Assembly: GCF_902167145.1 (NCBI RefSeq)
Contig: NC_050097.1
Location: 114,361,982-114,425,981, forward strand
Source: Zea mays
Taxonomy: Eukaryota > Streptophyta > Magnoliopsida > Poales > Poaceae
Length of the DNA stretch: 64,000 nucleotides
Reading direction: 5' to 3'
The translations under genes were made by a program, and so were the position numbers. Positions within the stretch are counted from its first letter, which is position 1. Every line of letters starts with the position of its first letter. Positions 32,150-43,072 of this stretch are shown one piece after another. The notes below the pieces were generated by a model. It saw only the letters and a program-made list of their open reading frames with translations, was not told where the DNA came from and did not search any database.

Positions 32150-34996
32150 TAATAAAGTAATAGATCAAAATTGATGACAACACCAGCGATGCAATGCATA
32201 TGACAAATTGAATTTAGTTCCATAAATTACTCATGTGAGGGTCCGAGCTGCTCATGACCGTGAGCATGACTGATATACCAGTTTTTCACTCTGCAGAGGA
32301 TGCACATCTTTACCCACAATTCATGTTACCCATCTGCCAAGGGATCGTGACTTCCCATACACCTCTACCAAGGAAGCGAGGTAGGGTAACACTACGAGGC
32401 CTTTACAAAGTTCCACTAGCTTCAGAAAACCCGCTACAGTTTCTAGGAAGCTTCAATGCAGGGATCCCTTGTCTGACCGCCATCGCAGCAAAATCAACCC
32501 AAGGACCTCCCTACACTGACCACTCCCCTACTGCCCTTGCCCATTTCGGGTAAGGTAGTACTCCACTAGCTTTCCTAATTAGTCAACAAGGGCGTCCCAT
32601 ACCACCCTTGTGGTAGCACTGTTTTCCCGGGTGGTCGCTCCATGTTCCAATTAACATAATGATCTTATCATGAACAGTAAATAAAAAACTAATAATAAAA
32701 GCATGATCATGAATAATGTGTATCTCAATGCTTAAATCCACATAAAGCACTAGCAAGTACTACCAAAAGTTCAGTGGAAAACATGGTATAAAGATAGCCA
32801 AACTAGGGTAACCTATTGGGACCCATCAAAATTAACCTATGCAGATCATTATGATTAATAAGAACATTATTGGATAAAAAGAAGTGATAAAGGGCACAAC
32901 TTGCTTGGGACTCAAGATTCCAGGTACCAGGATGATCTTCAAGATGACTCGTAACCTCGCGCTAGTCGTAGCAATACAAACAAATAGGGTACATGAAAAA
33001 TTAACATCACACCAAACATAAGAACAAACTGCATAAGAATATTCTACGCATCGATACGAGATCATGGGCTCGAGAACCACCAAAATCGGAGCTACGGTTA
33101 TCGAGTTATAATTTTACGAAGTTATTAAATACTTAGTATAGAATAAATCAAGTGGATAATTTTGATCTAGGTTTCATGACTAAACAGAGTTACTAGATGA
33201 TAGACAATATTGAACCAAAATTAATGCAACTAGAATGGGATAAAAAGGAGCTAATATGAATTAAATATAAATTAACCAAGTTTCTGGAATTATTTTCATA
33301 CTAAAAACCATTTTTTATATTAATATACTTATTTTATTTATCCCCTGGGTGGCGGTCACAATTTCTGAGAAGGTGAGGGTCTATTTTATAAATAGTTGAC
33401 TAATTCGCAAGGGTTTTTTATACTGCATAGGACGGCGGGTTGATTTGATACAACTGCAGGGTCTCTTTAGCAAAGTTAAATGGCCGAAGGGGTATCAACC
33501 CTTATGAACCGCCCAGATCAGATTGTGTGGTGTAGATTAGGTCTAAACCGTATGCGCTCTAATCCGCAGGATCGGAGATCACCGGTCACGGTTTAATGAA
33601 TCACAGATCTAATTCGGGTCGAGGGATCAAAGATCCACGGCTCAGATCGATTCCATCCGAACACTGCTGAACTTCTAATCGTGGCCGCCAGATCATCGAC
33701 AGATCACGCGAAGGGGTGTACGTAATCTAATCGCAACCACACGCGCACGGATCAACGATCCACGCGACTCCGCCATTATGACTAATCTCAACCATAGATG
33801 GTCTAACCGATGATCCCCACCCGTCTTCCCTAGCCCGCTGGCCACCCACGGTGGCGCAGAGCGCACCGCGACGGGGCATCACCGGCGCGTTCCCAGTACA
33901 GTGCCCCCAGCTTTTTATGGCGCACGCACCCCAGCCGAAACAAAGAGGAGGAAAGGGCTAACACGATCAAGGGCATCATACCATGGATTGTGTACCCGTA
34001 AGCCCCAACCCCGGCGCATGGCAGATTCGCGGCGGAGTATGGTCTACGGCGAGAAATTGGTGGTGCTCCGATAGATTACTCCACTAGGGGAGGCCTTGGC
34101 TAGCTTCGGAAGACCCACATGATCACCCCCAACCACGCCGTGCACACGAGACCGTCAATGCGGACAATGGACCACGATGGCGGTATTGGTTCTCTCTCTG
34201 CTTTCGTCGTTCTTCGCAGCTATGATGGATGGAGCCCGACCGTCTTGTTGGGATGATGAGGGGGGGGGGGTCACGTACGATACATATATATACCCCGGAG
34301 ATGAATCCAGATGGGAACGAGGTGAGAGCGGATCCCGCGGTTTGTTGTGATATGACGCCCACAATGCTTACATTGGGGAGAAGAAAGATCTAGCAGACGG
34401 GGCCCACGTGTAGGCGACTGCAGCAAGGAAACAGGAGTACACGTGAGGATGGCGAGCGGGTGGTTGGAGTGGGATGGGCCGACCGAGAGGGAGAATCGGC
34501 CTAGGCACCATTTTTCCTCTTATCTTTTTTTCTTCTGTTTTTAGTTTTTATATTTTTAGGACTACAAATCCAATTTAAACTTTAAATACAAACTAAATAC
34601 ACAACCAAAAACCAGCAGGAATGCAAGGTGTGTATTATTTTTATTTAGGCAATTATGCTAAATATGCAAGGCGCACAAAAGAAAATAAATCACATTCCTA
34701 ATTGAAATTTGAAAACCTTTCTTTTTCAGAGTTCATTCTTATTGTCAAAATTCAAACCTGATGTTTGGTTAACTTAATAGTGTCCTTGTTCCTAAATTCT
34801 AACCAAATCTAATGCCTTATCTATTCTTATAAGACACATGGATATAATCTTTATTTTAAGGTAAATCTTTTTAGGGGAAGCAAAGATAACTCTTATATGG
34901 AAATTTGGCTTCTAATCAATTATTAGAAAACATGGTTATCAACAAATTGGGAGAATTCTTACTAATCTTTAAAACCAAGCTTCTTATGGTGTTACA
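32150..34996. mobile_element. Solo LTR D, right part
   Basis: Completes the LTR that starts at 6678. It holds no gene. A 10-base G run lies near 34260, and AT-rich sequence runs to the terminal GGTGTTACA at 34996, followed by TSD TTACC (34997-35001). Blocks such as GAGCTGCTCATGACCGTGAG (about 32246) recur in long Gypsy LTRs of grasses, from memory. Confidence 0.72.
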
Positions 34997-35001
34997 TTAC
35001 C

Positions 35002-35060
35002 GTACTCATCCAACGGAGGCTCAATGACGTCTAGGTGAACCAGCACCCTGAAGGTGAGCC
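35002..35060 (-). pseudogene. DUF4283/zinc-knuckle-type pseudogene, segment 3 of 4
   Basis: The short minus-strand stretch between two insertions reads LTFRVLVHLDVIEPPLDEYG in one frame, which matches the typical RVLVHLD block of grass DUF4283-type zinc-knuckle proteins. It is bounded by TSD TTACC on one side and GAGCC on the other, so it lies between solo LTRs D and G. Confidence 0.6.
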
Positions 35061-36355
35061 TGAAAGTTGCCTAGAGGGAGGGAGGGGTGAATAGGCAAAA
35101 AATCTGAAAATTATAAACTTTTAACACACACTAGATCCGGGGTTAGGGTTAGGAATAAATTCGGAGTGCCGAAGATTGTTCCTCTTGCTATGAGTTGCTC
35201 AATCAATGCGGATAACTTTGAGAGCCAACTCAAAATGATATGAGCAAAGGAACTTTAGAGAGAGAGAGGGGAGAAACAAATCGAGTGATGAAGATCAACA
35301 CAAATAAACACGATGATTTGGTTCCCGAGGTTCGGTTTCAAAGAACCTAATCCCCGTTGAGGAGGCCACAAAGGTCGGGTGTATTCTAACCCTTTCTCTC
35401 TCTCAATCGGTCACTTAGACCGGTCCAGTGCTTCTTCTTAACCACACGGGTCACTAAGACCCCGCAAGGATCACTACACAATTAGGTGTCTCTTGCTAGC
35501 TTTACAAAGCACTTATAAGAATTAGAGTGAGAAGAAGAAGAAAGCAATCCAACCAACAAGAGCAACAAAAGAAACACAAAACACCCTCTCTCAAGTCACT
35601 AAGCATTTGATTTAATTTTGGAGCTTGGAGAGATTGAATGCTTTGATTGTGTCTTTGGAGTGTATTCTTTGCTCTTGTACTGAATGAGAAGTGTGAGAGG
35701 CTTGGATCATTTGGATGGAGGTGGTTGGGGGTATTTATAGCCTCCAACCACTTCCTAGCCGTTGGCTGATTTTGCTGTCGATGGGCACACCGGACAGTCC
35801 GGTGGCGCACCGGATATGGCACTATTCACTGTCCGGTGCGTGCCACGTCATACAACCGTTGGGGTTTGGAGCTGTTGACCGTTGAAGTCATTTGTCCTCT
35901 TGCGGTACCGGACAGTCCGGTGGCACACCGGACAATCTGGTGCGTTCTGTCTTTGCAGTTCTGACTTCTGCTCTGTTTACTGTTCTGTCGTCGGCGCAGT
36001 CGACCGTTGGATGAAGTTGACTGTTGCTCCATTGGCTCACCGGACAGTTTGGTGGCACACTGGATAGTCCAGTGAATTTTCATGGAGTGGCTCTGAGAAA
36101 ACATGAGAGCGGCCAGTTTGCGAGGGCCGCGGCCTGGGGCACCGGACAGTGTCCGGTGCGCTACTGGCTGCACCAATACTTGTGTGCTCCAAACTTTGTA
36201 GAATTCACTCTAGTCTTTTTCTTTATATGTTTATGTTGAACTTTATGCACATGAGAAAAATAGCAACTAGGCAAGTTAGTTAGTTCATATGGTTTGTGAT
36301 GGACGTCAAACACCAAAATCGATTATAGGAAATGGTTAAGCCCATTTCCCTTTTA
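35061..36355 (-). mobile_element. Solo LTR G of a Ji/Opie-like Copia element
   Basis: 1295 bp, flanked by GAGCC (35056-35060 and 36356-36360). In minus orientation it runs from TAAAAGGGAAATGGGC (the usual TG has become TA) to AGGCAACTTTCA. It contains TATAAATACCCCC on the minus strand near 35733-35745 and diverged CACCGGAC...GTCCGGTG palindromes (about 35787-36165). There is no internal region, so it is a solo LTR. Confidence 0.88.
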
Positions 36356-36360
36356 GAGCC

Positions 36361-36629
36361 CGCTCCAGCCGCGAGGCGGGGCCGGACCGTCGAGGACCGT
36401 GAACTACCCGTCAGAGTGAGCCAAGTCACCTTGGGAATGCCCGAGGGGTCGTACATCCAAGCCCAAAGGCAGAGAGCTCTGGTGTCGTACCGGCGCAGGG
36501 AGCGCGCCTCGACGCAGTCGACGGTGCAGGCTCTCGCCACCGCTCTCTTGGCGATGCTCTCTTTCCCGGCGTGTGTCGGGATCCTCTCCAGGAAGATGCA
36601 GACATGGTAGCGCAGGTCAACGAGGTCAT
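36361..36629 (-). pseudogene. DUF4283/zinc-knuckle-type pseudogene, segment 2 of 4 (best preserved)
   Basis: Minus-strand reading from 36629 gives an open stretch DLVDLRYHVCIFLERIPTHAG, then KESIAKRAVARACTVDC, and ALCLWAWMYDPSGIPKVTWL. This is the conserved block found in many grass DUF4283 zinc-knuckle proteins. Across the GTCAT duplication it joins in frame with segment 1. Its last 60 bp need a frameshift to join segment 3. The family's role is unclear; many copies behave as retroelement-like or orphan genes. Confidence 0.65.
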
Positions 36630-38062
36630 TGTAAGGAAAATGGACCCCAGGCCATTTGGCTAATTGAGTTTTGGTGTTTGATGATTAACACAATCTGTGG
36701 ACTAATGTGTTTGCTAGTGTTTATAATTGTAGTTCACAGGATGCGATGAGGATTGGACCTAGGCAATGAGGATGCAATACCTCAAAAGAAGTCATAAAAA
36801 GATGCATAGTAGTCCAAGACTCAAGAACAAAAGAAGCCCGAAGGAATCAACAAAGAAATCCTAGAAGAGGGCTATCAGCCAGCGCCTGGTGGCGCACCGG
36901 ACAATGAACAGTACCTATCCGGTGCGCACCGGACTGTCCGGTGGGACAACCGGACAGTCTGCGTAGAGGGGCCGCAGACAGGCGCCCTCGGGCTGTAGCA
37001 CCAGACTGTCCGGGGGTGCACCGGACAGTGGGCACCGGACTGTCCGGTGTGCACCGGACAGACGGTAACGGTCGGATCCAACGGTCGACTGCTACAGACA
37101 CCAACGGTCGGCTGACGTGGCGTGCACCGAACACTGCACAGTGCCTGTCCGGTGGTGCACCGAACTGTCCGGTGCACCTGACGACAGAAAGCTGCTGCTT
37201 TCTGTCCAACGGCTAGTTTGGGGATTGGAGGCTATAAATACCACCCCAACCGGCCATTCTCAGTGTGAGAGCCCAAGCAACATACCAAGACACATAGTGC
37301 ATATTTCCAAGAGCTCAAACACCCAAGTGCTTAATAGAATCACTCGGTGATTAGCGTAGGTTCTTTGCGAAGTGCTTAGGTTAGTTAGACCGCTTTAGCG
37401 CTTGCTCTAGGTGAACCCTAGATTGTTGAGTGAGTTTAGATAAACCTCACAACCCCTCGGCTCTTGCGTGAGTCGTTGTAATTGTACCGAGTGGGGCAAG
37501 AGTCTTGCGAGACCGTGACAACCGTGTTAGTGTCACGACCGCCACCGTGTACCGGAGGGAACGAGGCCCGCGGCGTTTCGGCCGGAAGCTCGATAGTGGA
37601 GACGGCGGGGAGCGACCGAAAGAAGTCGGAAGCGGAGCACCACTTGCGCGTGGAGAAGGCCCGCGGCTCTCTACGGAGTTACTCGATCGAGGTGCTTGGC
37701 CCTCGCGTGGGCTTCCCTTTGCGTAGGGGCACCAACGAGGATTAGTCGGGACCTTGCGTGGTTCCGGATACCTCGGTAAAAATACCGGCGTCATCCACGA
37801 GAGTTTGCTTCTCTACTTTGCTCTTTAAGTTTCCGCATTTATATTAAGCATTTAAGTTTCAATCTTGTATTCATACTTATCTAGAGTAGATTGAAACTTA
37901 GCCTTTGCGGTAGAGATAACAACACTTAGACAAAACCTAGTTTGCATATTCTAGTTTGATTATTTGTATAGGTTTTGCTCTAGGGATTTAATTGTGGCCT
38001 AGTTTAGTAAAAGTTTTAGAAGTCCTAATTCACCCCCTCTTAGGCATCACCCGTTTCCTTCA
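36630..38062 (+). mobile_element. 5' LTR of element F
   Basis: 1433 bp with TATAAATA at 37233-37240 and palindromes at about 36893-37175. It is 92 bp longer than the 3' LTR because the segment around 36930-37020 (two palindrome units) is absent from the 3' copy. Confidence 0.92.
37233..37240 (+). promoter_or_regulatory. TATA box of element F 5' LTR
   Basis: TATAAATA in GAGGCTATAAATACCACCCC, the same context as in element B, about 600 bp into the LTR. Confidence 0.7.
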
Positions 38063-38064
38063 AT

Positions 38065-38076
38065 TGGTATCAAAAC
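38065..38076 (+). other. Primer-binding site of element F
   Basis: TGGTATCAAAAC, two bases after the 5' LTR. It differs from the TGGTATCAGAGC of A and B in the last bases, so pairing with tRNA-Met would be weaker, or a mutation has occurred. Confidence 0.7.
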
Positions 38077-40659
38077 CTGGTTTGGCTCATTTGAAACGTT
38101 TTAGCTTCACCGCTAAAAGAGCCGACACTTTTTAGAGGAAGGCATGGATACCCATAGGCCACCACACTTCGATGGCACTAACTTCCCATATTATAGTGCT
38201 AGAATGGCTTGTTACCTAGAGGCCGTTGATCTAGGTGTTTGGAGAGTCACTCGTGATGGGATGAAACCCCCCCAAGAATCCCGAAAAACCCACCACGGGT
38301 GAGGAAAAAGAAATTCATTTAAATGCTAGAGCCAAAAATTGCTTGTATGAATCTCTTATATGGATATTTTTAATCAAGTATTTACCTTGAAAACTGCTAA
38401 TGAGATTTGGCTAAAATTGCATGAGCTCCATGACGGCACATCAAATGTCCGTGAGCAAAAACATTGCCTAGTCTTAAATGAGTATAATACTTTTGCTATG
38501 AGAGATGATGAGCTTGTTAGAGACATGTATTCTCGTTTAAATCTAATCATCAATGAGCTCAACTCTATTGGCATAAATAAGCTAGGTGATGCGGACATTG
38601 TGAGGAAGATTATCTCCCTGCTACCACAACGAAGATATGGGAGCATCATCACCATCCTTCACAACATGGAGGATTTGAGCAACATGACCCCGACCATTGT
38701 GATTGGGAAAATCGCGACTTTTGAGACGTCGCGAAAAATGTGTCAGGGAGAGAAGCCAACTTCCTCAAGGCCATATGCTTTTGCATGTGATGAAAGTAAG
38801 GGCAAAAAGAAGGCTCCCACTCCAAGTTCCTCAAGTGAAGAAGAGGAAGAAGAAGAAAGTGCTGATGATGAAGATAATCAACCATGCACATCATCCTCCA
38901 AGGACGAAGAAACAATCCGACGCGTCGGAAAGGTAATGGGGATGATCCACAAGATTAATCTAATGGGTGTGCCCCTGCAGATAGAGGATCTTCTCTTTAA
39001 CATTGATAGGAAAAAGCAAAGAAAGAGAGGATGCTTCGCATGCGGGGAGAAGGGCCACTTCAGGGACAGTTGTCCAACTATGGCCGAACCCAAAAAGGAG
39101 AGGAGCAAAGGCAAGGCGCTAACAAGTGTTAGAACTTGGGTTGATTCTTCAAGTGAAGATGAACCTCCAAGGACACGCAGCCACCGGTCCTCATCACGAT
39201 CATCATGGTCATCACACAAATGCCTTATGGCAAAAGGTAAAATGAGCATTCCATCCTCTAGTGATGATAGTAGTAGTGATGATGATGGTGAAGGAAAACC
39301 CTCCGTAGATGAACTTGCGGAAGCCGTTAAATTTTCCCAGGATGTTTGCACTAAGCAAAAAGCTCAACTTAAAACTTTGAAAAATAAGTTAATTAGCTCC
39401 CAAAATGATTATAAAGGTTTGCTAGAAAAATTTGAAACTTTTGCAAACTTAAATTGTGAGCTGTCAACTAAAATTGAGCTACTAGAGTCTAGTGCTCCAT
39501 CCATTGCTACTGATGATGGTCTTATTAAAAAGGATGAAAAACTTAAGGCTAAGTTAGCTAGCTCCCAAGAAGCTATTGAAAATTTGCTAGAGAAAATGGA
39601 AATTCTTAGCATACACAATAATGAGCTAACTACTAAGCTAGAAAACATTAGTAGCACCCCAGCAGCATCTTTAGTTGAAATACCTAAAATTATTAAGAAA
39701 GATGCTTCTACTTCTTGCTTCGATTTAGTTGATGATTCTAACCCCTGCAACCAAGTTCTTGTTGAGAATATTGTTGTAAAAACATGTTCGGACGATGTTA
39801 CAAAGGAAAATGAACAATTAAGGCAAGAAGTGGCTCGCCTTAGCAAGGCTTTGTATGACAAGAAAGGCAAAGCCAAAAAAATCCGACCTCCACAGGATAA
39901 CACCACTGCGGGAGTGAACAAGCCTATGGAGGGAGAAACTGTGATTTGTAGGCTATGCCACATGGAAGGCCATAAGTCTTTCCAATGCAAGGCGATGACC
40001 GGGGATAAACAAAGGCAAAAGCTCAAGCAAAAGCCATCAAGCAGAATCTCCAACAACTACATCAAAAAGGTGGACAAAAAGCTGCTACACCATATTTTAT
40101 CAAGAAGAAAAAGAATGGAAAGGTGATAGCAATCAAGACCAACAAGCAAGCTGTCGGGGACCATAATTAGGGGTACCCTCAAGGCTCCTAATTCTCAGCT
40201 GGTAACCCCCATCAGCATAAAGCTGCAAAGGCCTGATAGGTGCGATTAAGTCAGGGATCAGTCCATTCGACGGACTCGATCACGCCTCGCCCGAGCCTAG
40301 CCTCGGACAAGGGCAGCCGACCCCGGAGGATTTCCGTCTCGCCCGAGGCCCCCCTCCAGCGGCGAACATATTTCCGGCTCGCCCGAGGCCCTGCCTTCGC
40401 CAAGAAGCAACCCTGACTAAATCGCCGCACCGACCGACCAAATCGCAGGAGCATTTAATGCAAAGGTGGCCTGACACCTTTATCCTGACGCGCGCCCCCT
40501 AGCCGGCAGAGCCGAAGTGACCGCCGTCACTTCGCCGCTCCACTGACCGGCCTGACAGAAGGACAGCGCCGCCTGCGTCACTCCGACTGCGGTGCCACTT
40601 GACAGAGTGAGACTGACAGGCAGTCAGGCCCTGCCGAAGGCACCATAGGAAGCTCCGCT

Positions 40660-41030
40660 TCGCCCGACCCAGGGCTCGGACTCGGGCTAAGTCCGGAGGA
40701 CGGCGAACTCCGCTTCGCCCGACCCAGGGCTCGGACTCGGGCTAAGTCCCGGAAGATGGCGAACTCCGCTCCGCCCGACCCAGGGCTCGGACTTGGGCTC
40801 AGCCCCAGAAGACGACGAACTCCGCTCCGCCCAACCCAGGGCTCGGACTCGGGCTAAGTCCCGGAAGACGGCGAACTCCGCTCCGCCCAACCTAGGGCTC
40901 GGACTCGGGCTCAGCCCCAGAAGACGACGAACTCCGCTCCACCCGACCCAGGGCTCGGACTTGGGCTCAGCCCTAGAAGACGACGAACTCCGCCTCGCCC
41001 GACCCAGGGGCTCGGACTCGACCTCGACCA
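40660..41030. repeat. Tandem array inside the 5' LTR of H, unit about 55-57 bp
   Basis: Six to seven copies of a unit built on GAACTCCGCTCCGCCC, GACCCAGGGCTCGGACT and CGGGCTAAGTCCCGGAAGA. Units alternate between CTAAGTCCCGGAAGACGG and CTCAGCCCCAGAAGACGA endings. The same array is in the 3' LTR (about 52797-53175). Confidence 0.85.
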
Positions 41031-41464
41031 CGGAAGACAGACTCGACCTCGGCTTCGGAGGAGCTTCCACATCGCCCAACCTAGGGCGCAGACCAGCCAC
41101 GTCAACAGGAAGCGCCATCATCACCCTACCCCGAGCTGACTCGGGCCGCAGGGAACAAGACCGGCGTCCCATCTGGCTCGCTCCGCCAGATAGGCAATGA
41201 TGGTGCCCCGCATACTCTGTGACGACGGTGGCTCTCAGCCCCCTTACGGAAGCAAGAGGACGTCAGCAAGGACTCAACCGCTCCGACAGCTGTCCCTCCG
41301 CCAGGCTCCATCGCTCCTCCGACGGCCACGACATCACACCGGCTGGGTGCCAAAATCTCTCCGGCTGCCACAACGGCATGTACTTAGGGCGCTAGCTCTC
41401 CTCCGCTAGACACGTAGCACTCTGCTACACCCCCCATTGTACACCTGGATCCTCTCCTTACGCC

Positions 41465-41471
41465 TATAAAA
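41465..41471 (+). promoter_or_regulatory. TATA box of element H 5' LTR
   Basis: CCTATAAAAGGAAGG. In the 3' LTR the same site reads CCTATAATAGGAAGG (53609-53615), a base change within the box. Confidence 0.7.
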
Positions 41472-41776
41472 GGAAGGACCAGGGCCCTCTTAGAGAGGGT
41501 TGGTCGCGCGGGGACGAGGACGACACAGGCGCTCACTTGAAGCCGCTCGCTCCCTCTCCCGCGTGGACGCTTGTAACCCCCCTACTGCAAGCGCACCTGA
41601 CCTGGGCGCGAGACGAACATGAAGGCCGCGGGATTCCCACCTCTCTCACGCCGGTCTCCGACCGCCTCGCTTTCCCCCCTTCGCGCTCGCCCTCGCGCTC
41701 GACCCATCTGGGCTAGGGCACACGGCGACATTCACTCGTCGGCTCAGGGACCCCCCGGTCTCGGAACGCCGACAGT

Positions 41777-41794
41777 TGGCGCGCCAGGTAGGGG
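41777..41794 (+). other. Primer-binding site of element H
   Basis: TGGCGCGCCAGGTAGGGG, two bases after the 5' LTR. Starts with TGG, complementary to a tRNA CCA end; the tRNA is not assigned. Confidence 0.65.
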
Positions 41795-41834
41795 CCTGCT
41801 GCGTGTTAACGAACAACTTCCCGTCAAGCTCCAG

Positions 41835-43072
41835 ATGGGCAGTCTCCAGCAACCTCTCCAACCCGGGACGGTGCTCCATTTCGGGAGTCTTGAGTTCATG
41901 TCCCTCGACGGCAGCCACGACATGATACTCCTTCCACCGCCGCGCGACAACGACAATGGCGGCCGACAGCCCACCCGCCGGCGGCGGAATCGACGACGTC
42001 TTCCCCGCGTGGTGGAAGAACAACCTTCGAGCTCATCCCGCCCTTTTCCCTGCCGACGGAGGGGAAGGCAGGGCAACCAAGGCCAAGCAGGAGGCAGCGC
42101 CTCGTCGGCTGTCGAGCGAGTCGACAGCGCCGGCACCCCAACGGGGGGCGCACCGGATATGGACTTCGCGCTTGAGACAAAGACGAGCGCCGTCTCCCCG
42201 CGACACGCCAATCCCGAGCAAGCGGACGACACCAGCACGCTCGTGAAAAGCTTGCTGGACGTCACCCTCGTACCTGAGACGACGGTGCAGTCAGTCCCCG
42301 ACGTGACTTTATCGCCGCTCGTCGACCAAGAGGTACCGACCGATTCCCATCCCACGTCATTTGGATTCAGCCTCAACCCGCCTAGCGACCCCGCTTTGGC
42401 GGGCGCTCTCGTAGAGGCGAGTCCAAACCCACTGGGGTTTCGTATGCGGTCACCTTGGGACCGGATGACGGACGTCTCGACCTACGGGCCCTCCGGGTCC
42501 GAGGAAGATGACGAGCCCGGCTTCTGTTGGGATTTCTCTGGACTTGGCAACCCTAGTGCCATGCGGGACTTCATGGCCGCATGTGACTACTGCCTCTCCG
42601 ACTGTTCCGACGGTAGCCGTAGCCTCGGCGACGAGGACTGCGGCCCAAGTCGCGAATGCTTCCACGTCGATCTAGGGGGTCCCTCCAAAGGCAACCATCT
42701 CGGCATGCCGGAGGACGGTGATCTCCCTAGGACGGTGCCTCGCGTTGACATCCCACAGGAGCTAGTTGTGGTCCCCATTCAGGCGGGGGGCCATGACCCA
42801 CAGCTCGAGCAAATCCACGTGGTGCAGGTCAGGCTTGACGAGGGAGCAGGAGCGCTTGAGCTGATCCGCCGGGACGTCGGGCAGACATGGGCGGGCCAGC
42901 CTCTGGCCGGAGAAATACGTCATCTACCCCAGGGCTTCCAGCACCGCGTCGCCGACGACGTTAGGGTCAGGCCACCACCCGCATCTAGTGGGGTCGGCCA
43001 GAACCTGGCTGCAGCAGCCATGCTTCTCCGCGCGATGCCGGAGCCATCTACCACCGAGGGGCGGCGAATCCA
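41835..43072 (+). pseudogene. gag: gag N-terminal part of element H
   Basis: The first plausible ATG after the PBS is 41835 (MGSLQQPLQPGTVLHFGSLE). About 410 residues of basic then acidic, low-complexity sequence follow, with no clear domain, as is usual for the long gag leader of Huck-type elements. At about 43072, just after TEGRRIQG, the coding sense moves to another frame that continues into the gag core, so a one-base indel broke the gene. The frame is also open upstream into the LTR, which is probably not translated. Confidence 0.7.

Larger units (their letters stand above)
40152..41774 (+). mobile_element. 5' LTR of Huck-like element H
   Basis: From TGTCGGGGACC to GGAACGCCGACA. TATAAAA at 41465-41471. 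Contains an internal tandem array (about 40660-41030). Open frames antisense through the array are by-products of the repeat and not genes. Confidence 0.92.

Noticed and set aside
39409..40056. Minus-strand frame of 215 codons
   Set aside because: Shadow of the F gag coiled-coil region; antisense of Lys/Glu-rich coding gives Leu/Ser-rich frames.
41619..41834. Upstream extension of H gag into the LTR
   Set aside because: The frame is open from an ATG at 41619 inside the LTR, but the first ATG past the PBS (41835) is the more plausible start.
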